DNA from: Haemophilus haemolyticus_L
Lineage (GTDB): Bacteria; Pseudomonadota; Gammaproteobacteria; Enterobacterales; Pasteurellaceae
NCBI RefSeq assembly: GCF_003490595.1
Contig: NZ_QQGY01000004.1
Span: forward strand, 62,001 to 126,000
DNA length: 64,000 bases
Direction of reading: 5' to 3'
Shown here: positions 56,148-64,000 of the stretch, in pieces
How the letters are laid out: every line of letters starts with the position of its first letter
How positions within the stretch are numbered: position 1 is the stretch's first letter
Notes under the pieces: generated by a model
The model's database searches: none
Seen by the model: the letters and a program-made list of their open reading frames with translations, nothing else
Told to the model about the DNA's origin: nothing
Position numbers and translations under genes: made by a program

Positions 56148-56345
56148 ATGCCTAAAATCAAAACAGTACGCGGCGCAGCGAAGCGCTTCAAAAAAACTGC
56201 TTCTGGTGGTTTCAAGCGTAAACAATCTCACTTACGTCATATTTTGACTAAAAAAACAACTAAACGTAAACGTCATTTACGTCATAAATCAATGGTTGCG
56301 AAAGCAGACCAAGTTTTAGTAGTAGCTTGCTTACCATACGCATAA
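56148..56345 (+). CDS. rpmI: 50S ribosomal protein L35
   Basis: A 65-residue basic protein, [20 protein letters not shown], typical of L35. I chose ATG 56148 (GGAGT upstream). The longer frame from 56076 does not match the family. It lies between infC and rplT in the standard operon. Confidence 0.97.
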
Positions 56346-56410
56346 GCCGTTATTTAAGCAAAACGTACGATTAGTTCATTTTAGAAAAATATTACATAGG
56401 AGATTAAATA

Positions 56411-56764
56411 ATGGCTCGTGTAAAACGTGGTGTTATTGCAAGAGCACGCCATAAGAAAGTTCTTAAGGCTGCTAAAGGTTATTATGGTGCACGTTCACGC
56501 GTGTATCGCGTTGCTTTCCAAGCGGTGATCAAAGCTGGTCAATACGCATATCGTGACCGTCGTCAACGTAAACGTCAATTCCGTCAATTATGGATTGCAC
56601 GTATCAACGCTGCAGCGCGTCAAAATGGTTTATCTTACAGCAAATTCATCAACGGCTTGAAAAAAGCATCTGTTGAAATCGACCGTAAGATTCTTGCTGA
56701 TATCGCTGTATTCGACAAAGTAGCGTTCGCTGCATTAGTTGAAAAAGCAAAATCTGCACTTTAA
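56411..56764 (+). CDS. rplT: 50S ribosomal protein L20
   Basis: A 117-residue protein, [20 protein letters not shown], with the L20 C-terminal RNA-binding part. In E. coli L20 represses translation of rpmI and rplT by binding the leader. TAGGAG precedes the ATG. A strong terminator follows, and that terminator is duplicated 2.15 kb downstream. Confidence 0.98.
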
Positions 56765-56788
56765 TTATTTAAAGTTTAGATAAAGAAG

Positions 56789-56817
56789 AATTAGGACGCT
56801 GAAAAGCGTCCTTTTTT
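56789..56817 (+). terminator. Terminator after rplT (first copy of a 29-base repeat)
   Basis: AGGACGCT, loop GAAA, AGCGTCCT, then T6. The 29 bases from AATTAGG to the T-run are identical to 58941-58969. Confidence 0.9.
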
Positions 56818-56995
56818 CATTATTATGATAGATAAGTCTATCTTTTCTATACATTCTAAATTGATAATTTCGCTAAATTGTCCTCCTAAAACCAGTGTGT
56901 GTTTTTTAGCCTATTTCTATTTTTTAAATGATTAAATATAAATAAGAAAAAAGCATTTTTGTTAGTTATTTAAAGTTTAATTTTTAACCTTTTCG

Positions 56996-57040
56996 CACCC
57001 AGTATACTGGGTGTTGTTATCTCTTTACAGAGATAACAAC
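56996..57040 (+). promoter_or_regulatory. Two adjacent palindromes upstream of the Sel1-repeat gene
   Basis: CACCCAGTATACTGGGTG (56996-57013) is a perfect 18-base palindrome. It abuts a hairpin GTTGTTATCTC-TTTACA-GAGATAACAAC (57013-57040) with no T-run. The rest of the 56818-57102 gap is AT-rich with no other recognised feature. They could be operator sites or RNA structure. Confidence 0.6.
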
Positions 57041-57102
57041 AAAACATCTTGCTAAACAAAAAAAGTTTGGTATTTCAATTAAGGTTAATTAATAGGTATG
57101 TT

Positions 57103-57432
57103 ATGAAACTGACAAAAACACTTCTCACTAGCGCATTGTTAGCTACTTCAATTTTTTCTTTTCAATCTACTGCTTGGGCAGATACGCCAGAACAGCAGTT
57201 TCAACAAGCCGTTGAATCCTATAATAAACGCGATTATCAAAAAGCCTTCAAACTTTTTCATTCTTTGGCTGAACAAGGTTATACAGAGGCTCAATATAAT
57301 TTAGGGTTGATGTATGGCAATGGGCAAGGCGTGAAACGTAATCTTTCTGAAGCTAAAGAATGGTTCCGTAAGGCTTGTGTTAATGGTCGTATAGCAAAGA
57401 GTTGTGAGATTTTTTACAAATTAAGCAAATAA
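57103..57432 (+). CDS. Secreted Sel1-repeat protein, short
   Basis: The 109-residue protein has a signal peptide (MKLTKTLLTSALLATSIF... to AWA) and about two Sel1-like repeats (AEQGYTEAQYNLGLMYGNG). The signal sequence is nearly identical at the DNA level to that of the gene at 58167, and the C-terminal AKEWFRKACVNG also matches its end, so this is likely an internally deleted paralogue. Sel1 repeats are protein-protein interaction solenoids; the role is unknown. I chose ATG 57103 with AGGTATGTT upstream. Confidence 0.88.
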   Translation: MKLTKTLLTSALLATSIFSFQSTAWADTPEQQFQQAVESYNKRDYQKAFKLFHSLAEQGYTEAQYNLGLMYGNGQGVKRNLSEAKEWFRKACVNGRIAKSCEIFYKLSK

Positions 57433-57445
57433 TGGAGATTATGTT

Positions 57446-58048
57446 ATGAAAACTGAAGAAATGAAAAAAATAATCAAAAGCTATAAAGGAATTCTGACTG
57501 AATACCAATCGTTGCCAGAAAATATTCAAAAATATTTTGAATATCTTCCTGAACTTATCAAAGGTGACTACGAAATTGCTATTGCTTATTTGTTTTTTAA
57601 AATCGAACAAGGACAAAATAGATTACTTTATGGCGGTGCTGTAAAGTTATTTGCTGCAGATATAGAAGTTGCAAGAAATATCGTGAATTATCATCATTTA
57701 ACACGTGATGGATTTAAACAAATTTATAAGAATATTTTTAATAAATCGTTACCAGATAGGATTATAAAACAATTAAAAGAAGCTGAAAAAACACGTGATA
57801 AAGTAGTACACGGAAAACAAGTAAAAGAAGATCAATTACGACAAGCTATTACTGATTGTTTAATATATGCCAAATTAGTTAATGAAGAAATAAAAAACAT
57901 TGCAAGTTTTGAGCCTTTTGGTGATATGCGTGGGTTTAAAGGTCGCAAGGAGTCATTGTCTAAAGACGTGACTCATTTTTTATTAAAAGGATTGGGATTT
58001 AGTGGATTTACTTTGTCTGAAAATCAACAAGAAAATCGTGCTGAATAA
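57446..58048 (+). CDS. HEPN-like protein (putative RNase-type)
   Basis: The 200-residue protein is mostly helical with no signal peptide. R117-D-K-V-V-H122 (TRDKVVHGK) matches the HEPN R-x4-6-H catalytic motif. HEPN proteins are often RNases in toxin-antitoxin, abortive-infection or CRISPR systems. GGAG lies before ATG 57446. It follows the short Sel1 gene by 13 bases and is followed by the longer Sel1 gene. No antitoxin (MNT-type) is seen. The motif call is by eye. Confidence 0.7.
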   Translation: MKTEEMKKIIKSYKGILTEYQSLPENIQKYFEYLPELIKGDYEIAIAYLFFKIEQGQNRLLYGGAVKLFAADIEVARNIVNYHHLTRDGFKQIYKNIFNKSLPDRIIKQLKEAEKTRDKVVHGKQVKEDQLRQAITDCLIYAKLVNEEIKNIASFEPFGDMRGFKGRKESLSKDVTHFLLKGLGFSGFTLSENQQENRAE

Positions 58049-58166
58049 AATTTGTTTTTGTCTCCGAGTTTTTTATCTGTACTGGGTATGAATACCTCTG
58101 TACAAAGAAAATATCTTACTGGACAAAAATTTATCTTCTTTTATAAATCAATTTAGAGATTATTAT

Positions 58167-58934
58167 ATGAAATTAACAAAAACACTTCTCACTAGCACAT
58201 TATTAGCTACTTCAATTTTTTCTTTTCAATCTACTGCTTGGGCAGATGTACCAAAAGAGACATTTGAACTTGGCGCTCTATATTACAGTAACGGTGATTA
58301 TCAAACTAGCCTCAAGCTTTGGCAGCCTTTAGCTGAAAATGGCTATGCAGAGGCTCAATATGCTTTGGGGGTAATGTATTTTCAAGGGGAAGGCGTAAAA
58401 CAAGATTATGCTAAAGCGGTGAAATGGTATACCAAAGCGGCTGAACAAGGCTCTGCATCGGCTCAATATAATTTGGGGACTATGTATTTCAGTGGAGATG
58501 GCGTAAAAGAAGATTATGCCAAAGCTGCTAAATGGTATCGCAAAGTGGCTGAACAAGGCAATACAGAGGCTCAATATCGTTTGGGTTTGATATATAGCCT
58601 TGGAAAAGGCGTAAAAAAAGATCATTCTGAAGCGACAAAATGGTATACCAAAGCGGCTGAACAAGGAATGGCTAAAGCTCAAGTTAGAATGGGGGAGGCC
58701 TATCTTGATGGAATAGGCGTAAAACAAGATAATGCAAAAGCGGTAAAATTCTTTTCTAAAGCAGCTGAACAAGGCGATGTGGGGGCTCAGACTATCTTGG
58801 GTGCATTCTATGAAGGGAAATACTTTATTAACGTTGTAGAACGAGACCTTTCTAAAGCTAAAGAATGGTTCCGTAAGGCTTGTGATAACGGTGGTCAAGA
58901 TGCTTGTAATGCTTTAAGGGAATTAGAGAAATAG
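58167..58934 (+). CDS. Secreted Sel1-repeat protein, long
   Basis: The 255-residue protein has the same signal peptide as the gene at 57103 and about six tandem ~36-residue Sel1 repeats (AEQGSASAQYNLGTMYFSG and so on; key pattern A-x-x-G-x-x-x-A-x-x-x-L-G). It is probably periplasmic or outer-membrane associated and would form a curved solenoid. Function unknown. A copy of the rplT terminator follows. Confidence 0.9.
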   Translation: MKLTKTLLTSTLLATSIFSFQSTAWADVPKETFELGALYYSNGDYQTSLKLWQPLAENGYAEAQYALGVMYFQGEGVKQDYAKAVKWYTKAAEQGSASAQYNLGTMYFSGDGVKEDYAKAAKWYRKVAEQGNTEAQYRLGLIYSLGKGVKKDHSEATKWYTKAAEQGMAKAQVRMGEAYLDGIGVKQDNAKAVKFFSKAAEQGDVGAQTILGAFYEGKYFINVVERDLSKAKEWFRKACDNGGQDACNALRELEK

Positions 58935-58940
58935 TTTTTA

Positions 58941-58969
58941 AATTAGGACGCTGAAAAGCGTCCTTTTTT
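58941..58969 (+). terminator. Terminator after the Sel1 gene (second copy of the 29-base repeat)
   Basis: Identical over 29 bases to 56789-56817, with AGGACGCT/AGCGTCCT stem and T6. Together the copies bracket the Sel1-HEPN-Sel1 insert. Confidence 0.9.
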
Positions 58970-59027
58970 GCATTTATGACTTTAAATTTTGTAAAATAAT
59001 GCCATTAGTTCTCATCTGTTAAAATCT

Positions 59028-62000
59028 ATGGCCGAAACAATCCCATTAAATCCTATCACGTTGCCTTTAAATCAAATTAGCTTAATCGAAGCATCTGCTG
59101 GTACGGGGAAAACCTATACTATTGGTTCTTTATATCTACGACTTTTATTAGAGGCGGGAGAAAATAACTTTTCTCGTCCGTTAAATGTGGAAGAAATTCT
59201 GGTGGTAACCTTTACGGAAATGGCGACAGAAGAACTTAAGAAAAAAATTCGTGAGCGTATAACAGATGCGATTGATAAACTCACAGCCTTTGCAGAAACC
59301 CAAGATAAATCCGCATTTAAAAATGATGAATTTCTTACCGCACTTTGTCATGATTTAGATATTTTTGAGGCAATTCATCGCTTAAAGTTAGCTGAACAAA
59401 ATATGGATTTAACAGCGATTTATACCATTCATGGCTTTTGTCGCCGTATGTTGATGCAATATGCTTTCCATTCCGGCATTCACTTCAATTTAGAATTAAT
59501 TAAAGATCAATCTGATTTATTAGTTCGTTTTGCTAATGAATTTTGGCGAGAACATTTTTATCCGTTGGATTTTGAATCTGCGAATTTTATCGCGACAGAA
59601 TTAGTATCACCAGCAAATGTGTTGTCTTTGTTGAAAGCGGATTTAGGTAAAGATTTGCAGGTGGAGATTGAAAATAAACAGGCGTTATCTGCACCAATAC
59701 AAATCTTTTTACCGCAATATCTTGGTGGTTATCTAAAGGCGTTGAATGAATTAAAGGCATTTTGGTTAGAAAGTGCGGATGAAATTTCAGCGATTATTAC
59801 CAATGAACTGGAGAAAGATTATCCAAAAGATCAGTTGAAATCGTTAAATCGTAAAAAGTACCAAGTAAAGCGTTTAGAGGATTGGATTAATAAAATCAAT
59901 CAATGGTCAAATAATCCTAGAGATTATCAAATTAATACCACATTGAAAGACTATTTCCTACAATCATCTATTGAGAAAAATTGCGAAGAATCAACAGATA
60001 AAAATAAAGATAAAAAACCAGCAACGCCTTTTTATTCCCCGATTTTTGCAGAGCTTGAAAAGCGCGTTAATGTCTTAATGACACCAGATTTACTAAGCAA
60101 ACTCACTCTTTATCATTATCGCCAAGGCCTACAACAAAAACTTTTAGACTATAAACTTAATCATCAAGAAAAATCCTTTGATGATTTATTACGTTTGCTT
60201 TGTGAAGCCTTGCAAGGCGCGCAAGGGGATGAATTAGCGGAAATGATTCGTTTCCAATATCCTTTTGCGATGATTGATGAATTTCAGGATACGGATTCAC
60301 AACAATACGCTATTTTTTCAAAAATTTATCGTGATAATCCCGAAAAAAATACTGGTTTTATTATGATTGGTGATCCGAAGCAGGCGATTTATCGTTTTCG
60401 TGGAGCAGATATTTTTACTTATCTAAAAGCCTCAGACGAAGCCCAATCTCGCTTTGAACTCACTAAAAATTATCGTTCAGAGAAGCATTTGGTTGATGGC
60501 GTCAATGCGTTGTTTGATTTTCCTCAATCGCCATTTATTTATCAAAATATTAACTTTACTGCTGTTGATTCTCGTGATGATCATCTGCGATTTTATTTAA
60601 ATGGCAAAGCCGAACCAGCTTATCGTTTTTATCTAACCGAAAGTGACAAAGTGAATAAAACTGAAATGGCAAAAATATGTGCTATTTCTATTCAACATTG
60701 GCTAAAAAGTGCGGCAGAAAATCAGGCAGTTTTTCAAAACGAAGATACCTGTAAAACATTGCAACCGGCAAATATTGCTGTTCTTGTAAAAAATCGTTAC
60801 GAAGCTGCTGATGTTATTCAAGAGTTACAAAAACTTGGTATTGCCTCCGTTTATCTTTCAGAGCAAAGTAGTGTTTTTGATAGCCATGTGGCAGTGGAAT
60901 TACTAAGAATTTTAAAAGCTTGCCTAAATGTTGCTGAGCGTCCAATTTTGAATGCGATTGCGACCGCACTTTTCGGTTTAAATGCAGCGGATATTCATCA
61001 AATTCAGCAAAATGAGGCTGACTGGCAACGTTGGGCAGATAGCTTTGCTCAATACCAACAAACTTGGCAACGCCAAGGAATATTGGCCATGCTACACCAA
61101 ATTTTATTGGAACAAGGCATTTCAGAACGCTTATTAAGCCAAGCAACGGGCGAGCGAGATTTAACGGATTTCCTACATTTGGCAGAAATTTTACAACAAG
61201 CTGCCACGCTACACGAAAGTGAAGCGGCATTGCTCAGTTGGTTTGAAAAACAAATTCAAGGCGAAGGTCGGCAAGAGGCTCAAATTCGTTTAGAAAGCGA
61301 ACGCCAGTTGGTAAAAATCGTGAGTATCCATAAATCCAAAGGCTTAGAATACGATTTAGTTTGGCTACCATTTTTAGCTGTACCAAGTAAAATTCCAACG
61401 GCTGGTGACATGAATGTTTATTATTCTAAAGAACGAGATGAAACCTTATGGGATATGGAAAATCGTAATTTAAACGCACTTTATGAAGAAACTTTTGCGG
61501 AAGAGTTACGTTTACTTTATGTGGCTTTAACGCGTGCCAAATATCAAATGGCATTCGCTTTGCCTGCGCAATTTGATAAAAAATGGAATGCCTTGCATTA
61601 TGTACTAAGCCAAGGTGAAATAGGCAAGGAAATAGCCTTATCAGCGCCTAAAGATACAGAAACATTGTTGCAAACCTTCAAAGAAAAAATGCAAGATAAT
61701 GTGGAAATCTGCACTAAGCCAAATCTAGAGGCTTTTCCGGCTTTATCAATCAATACAAAAAATGATGAGCTTAAAGCCGCAGAATTTACGGGCAATATTG
61801 AGCAAGATTGGCGAATAACCAGTTTTACTTCAATTGAACAAGCACATCGCCGCCAGCATTATTTCACTGAAAGTGTGGGTAAAAAACACGCTGTTTTTGA
61901 TGACGCAAAAGATTATGACAGCCAAAATGCTATTGAAATTTCGACCGCACTTTTAAACGAAAATGAATCAAACATTTTAGATTTGCCAAGAGGTAAACAA

Positions 62001-62663
62001 GTCGGGACGGCATTGCATCGCCATTTTGAAAATTGCTATTTTTCTGATTTAGCAAATACCGAAGAAATTGACACATTAAGACAATCCCTACAATTAGATG
62101 AAACCTTTACAGAACCTCTACAAAATTGGCTACAACAGATTTCACATACACCACTTTCTAATGAAATAGGAATAGCATTAGCTGATTTGGCAAATAAAGA
62201 TTGCATTAAAGAAATGCCATTTTATCTGGCTATTCGGGAACATTTTGATGTTGCAGCGTTTAATCACGCGTTGAATGCCTATCATCATTTACCAAGCGAG
62301 CCACTTCAATTTGAGCAAATTCAAGGCATGGTGCGAGGTTCGATTGACTTAGTTTTCCGCCATAATGGGAAATATTATATTGTCGATTATAAATCTAATT
62401 TCTTAGGTTCAAGTCTCGCTGATTACAACGAGAATGCATTGAAAAAAGAAATGTTACACAGTCACTATGATTGGCAATATTTAATTTATACGCTGGCATT
62501 ACATCGTTATTTACAAAGCGTTGTGCCTGATTATGATTATGCGCGAGATTTCGGTGGGGTATTTTATCTTTTCTTACGTGGAATGAATGGGGAACCAGAA
62601 TCTGGCGTATTTTATGATCGTCCAAGCGTTGAATTAATCACAGAATTAGATGGGGTGTTTTAA
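59028..62663 (+). CDS. recB: Exodeoxyribonuclease V (RecBCD) beta subunit
   Basis: RecB is the 3'-5' helicase and nuclease of RecBCD for double-strand-break repair and degradation of foreign DNA. The 1211-residue protein has Walker A EASAGTGKTYT (21-31), DEFQDTDS near 414 and the C-terminal nuclease core VDYKSN near 1118 with the preceding Asp. Full length. The ribosome site is weak. Its stop overlaps the recD ATG by one base. recC is not adjacent. Confidence 0.97.
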   Translation: MAETIPLNPITLPLNQISLIEASAGTGKTYTIGSLYLRLLLEAGENNFSRPLNVEEILVVTFTEMATEELKKKIRERITDAIDKLTAFAETQDKSAFKNDEFLTALCHDLDIFEAIHRLKLAEQNMDLTAIYTIHGFCRRMLMQYAFHSGIHFNLELIKDQSDLLVRFANEFWREHFYPLDFESANFIATELVSPANVLSLLKADLGKDLQVEIENKQALSAPIQIFLPQYLGGYLKALNELKAFWLESADEISAIITNELEKDYPKDQLKSLNRKKYQVKRLEDWINKINQWSNNPRDYQINTTLKDYFLQSSIEKNCEESTDKNKDKKPATPFYSPIFAELEKRVNVLMTPDLLSKLTLYHYRQGLQQKLLDYKLNHQEKSFDDLLRLLCEALQGAQGDELAEMIRFQYPFAMIDEFQDTDSQQYAIFSKIYRDNPEKNTGFIMIGDPKQAIYRFRGADIFTYLKASDEAQSRFELTKNYRSEKHLVDGVNALFDFPQSPFIYQNINFTAVDSRDDHLRFYLNGKAEPAYRFYLTESDKVNKTEMAKICAISIQHWLKSAAENQAVFQNEDTCKTLQPANIAVLVKNRYEAADVIQELQKLGIASVYLSEQSSVFDSHVAVELLRILKACLNVAERPILNAIATALFGLNAADIHQIQQNEADWQRWADSFAQYQQTWQRQGILAMLHQILLEQGISERLLSQATGERDLTDFLHLAEILQQAATLHESEAALLSWFEKQIQGEGRQEAQIRLESERQLVKIVSIHKSKGLEYDLVWLPFLAVPSKIPTAGDMNVYYSKERDETLWDMENRNLNALYEETFAEELRLLYVALTRAKYQMAFALPAQFDKKWNALHYVLSQGEIGKEIALSAPKDTETLLQTFKEKMQDNVEICTKPNLEAFPALSINTKNDELKAAEFTGNIEQDWRITSFTSIEQAHRRQHYFTESVGKKHAVFDDAKDYDSQNAIEISTALLNENESNILDLPRGKQVGTALHRHFENCYFSDLANTEEIDTLRQSLQLDETFTEPLQNWLQQISHTPLSNEIGIALADLANKDCIKEMPFYLAIREHFDVAAFNHALNAYHHLPSEPLQFEQIQGMVRGSIDLVFRHNGKYYIVDYKSNFLGSSLADYNENALKKEMLHSHYDWQYLIYTLALHRYLQSVVPDYDYARDFGGVFYLFLRGMNGEPESGVFYDRPSVELITELDGVF

Positions 62664-64000
62664 TGTTATCCGTATTACAAAAACTTAAAGAGCAGGGCAT
62701 TCTTTCTCAAGGTGATTATTATTTTGCTAAGTTGATAGCTGATAAACAATGCCATACGGATTATGCAGAACCAGTCAAAAATTTAGCTATATTATTAGCC
62801 GCACTTTGTAGTTGGCGTTATACGCAGGGAAATACTTGCAGCCAATTAGATCGCTATTTAGAACATAATTTATTTGGTTTGGCTTATCGCACCACAGAAG
62901 AAAACTATTTAGCAGAAATCCTTGAAAAGATTGGTTATTTACCTGTGGAAGATTGGCAATGTGCGTTGTGCGGGCATATGGCATTTACGCAAGATCCCCT
63001 CAATCAAATTGCGCCAATGGCATTTCAATTTGGCGCGTTGTATTTTTATCGCGCTTGGCAAGATGAATATCGCATCGCACAATATATAAAAAACACCTTA
63101 AAAAATAACCGCACTTTAGCCTTTTCTTATGATGAAATTCGTCAAAAATTGGATAAATATTTCCCTGAAAAACAGGAAAAAACAGATTGGCAAAAAGTGG
63201 CTGTGGCAACAGCGATTAAAAGTCCATTTTCGATTATTACAGGCGGCCCAGGAACAGGAAAAACCACCACAGTTACGCGTTTATTGCTTGTTCTACAAGA
63301 ATTATTTGATTGTAAATTACATATCAAATTGGTTGCGCCGACTGGCAAGGCCGCCTCTCGTTTGGAAGAATCAATTAAAAATGCGTTAGGTTTTATGCAA
63401 GAAAAAATGAATTTATCCGATTCACTTTTCAATGCGATTCCACAAAAAGCCAGTACCTTGCATAGTTTACTGGGCGTGAATGCCTTTAATGATTACACGC
63501 GCTATAACAGTCATAATCCTTTGCAGTTAGATGTGTTAGTTGTCGATGAAACATCAATGATTGATTTGCCAATGATGGCAAAACTGATCAATGCCTTAAA
63601 GCCTGAAACCCGATTAATTTTATTAGGCGATCAGGCGCAATTAGCCTCTGTTGAGGCAGGGGCTGTGTTGGGGGAATTGGCTCAATTTGTTAATCAACCT
63701 TATAGTCATGAACAAGCTGCGTATTTACAAGCAACAACAGGCTACGAAGTAAAAGGTGCTGATTGTTCAAATCCAATACGTGATTGTTTATGCCATCTAA
63801 CAGAAAGCCGCCGTTTTGATAAAGATTCAGGCATTGGCAAGTTGGCTGAATTCATTCAAAAAGGCAGAGCAGACGATAGCCTTGGGTTATTTCAACATTA
63901 TCCGCAAGAAGTGCACTTTAATGCCTTAAATGATGAAGGCGATGCGGTCAATCAAGTGGTGAAAAGTGCGGTGGAAAATTACCGCACTTTCTTAAAAATG
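62663..64000 (+). CDS. recD: Exodeoxyribonuclease V alpha subunit RecD (3' end beyond window)
   Basis: RecD is the 5'-3' helicase of RecBCD. From ATG 62663 (overlapping the recB TAA) the frame is open to the window end, about 446 codons. It starts MLSVLQKLKEQGILSQGDYY. Walker A GGPGTGKTTT lies near residue 193, with VDETSMIDLPM (Walker B) and LILLGDQAQLASVEAG after. The C-terminal helicase half lies beyond 64000. A pair of uptake cores in opposite orientation lies at the very end (~63965-63990). Confidence 0.95.
   Translation, partial: MLSVLQKLKEQGILSQGDYYFAKLIADKQCHTDYAEPVKNLAILLAALCSWRYTQGNTCSQLDRYLEHNLFGLAYRTTEENYLAEILEKIGYLPVEDWQCALCGHMAFTQDPLNQIAPMAFQFGALYFYRAWQDEYRIAQYIKNTLKNNRTLAFSYDEIRQKLDKYFPEKQEKTDWQKVAVATAIKSPFSIITGGPGTGKTTTVTRLLLVLQELFDCKLHIKLVAPTGKAASRLEESIKNALGFMQEKMNLSDSLFNAIPQKASTLHSLLGVNAFNDYTRYNSHNPLQLDVLVVDETSMIDLPMMAKLINALKPETRLILLGDQAQLASVEAGAVLGELAQFVNQPYSHEQAAYLQATTGYEVKGADCSNPIRDCLCHLTESRRFDKDSGIGKLAEFIQKGRADDSLGLFQHYPQEVHFNALNDEGDAVNQVVKSAVENYRTFLKM

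Noticed and set aside
58329..58898. Minus-strand frame of 189 codons opposite the long Sel1 gene
   Set aside because: Its repetitive Phe/Ser sequence arises from the Sel1 repeats on the other strand.

Overview
The window is from a low-GC gammaproteobacterium of the Pasteurellaceae, almost certainly a strain of Haemophilus influenzae. The main evidence is the Haemophilus DNA uptake signal core (AAGTGCGGT or its complement ACCGCACTT). It occurs throughout, inside genes and as inverted pairs that form terminators (about 13.9, 19.0, 23.3, 36.7 and 43.7 kb). The protein sequences and gene order fit as well. Several accessory loci (phase-variable autotransporter, RhuM-Fic, IS remnants, OLD nuclease) suggest a strain other than the laboratory reference; that part is inference. 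No rRNA, tRNA or CRISPR array was seen.

Layout. 1-3.2 kb: end of nusA and infB. 3.2-11.2 kb (minus strand): a type I restriction-modification operon ordered hsdM, hsdS, FRG-domain gene, two small membrane/coiled-coil genes, hsdR, with a pentanucleotide repeat at the start of hsdM. 11.4-13.9 kb: rbfA-truB and tyrA. 13.9-17.7 kb (minus): queF, a Zn-ribbon protein, a SufE/CsdE protein, a cysteine desulfurase and a secreted nuclease. 17.9-29.8 kb: lrgA/lrgB-like pair, dgt-like gene, uup, carbonic anhydrase, asnS, ribH-nusB-thiL-pgpA, a LysE/RhtB exporter, dapB, a ferredoxin and a lipoprotein. 30.0-32.7 kb: a Lav/AutA-like autotransporter with 19 AGCA repeats, out of frame in this sequence. 32.8-37.3 kb: a Phe-rich leader peptide, pheS, pheT, ihfA and nlpC.

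37.3-54.4 kb lies between the housekeeping blocks nlpC and hexose epimerase/infC and looks accessory. It holds a WYL regulator with a nucleotidase-like HAD protein and a sirtuin lacking the zinc cysteines, a RhuM-Fic protein, gene remnants (FtsK-gamma-like, PP2C-like), a multi-pass 'SpecificRecomb' protein, two decayed IS3-family elements, an OLD-family ATPase/TOPRIM nuclease between 31-bp direct repeats, a polar amino-acid ABC transporter, and an SSS symporter-sulfatase pair behind a perfect CRP-type site. 54.4-56.8 kb: hexose-6-phosphate epimerase and infC-rpmI-rplT; infC starts at ATT. 56.8-59.0 kb: two Sel1-repeat secreted proteins flanking a HEPN-like protein, the whole insert bracketed by two copies of one terminator. 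59.0-64.0 kb: recB and the 5' part of recD, which runs off the end.

The best candidates for an undescribed system are the FRG plus two membrane coiled-coil genes inside the hsd operon. Next are the WYL-HAD-sirtuin operon, the repeat-flanked OLD gene and the Sel1-HEPN-Sel1 insert.
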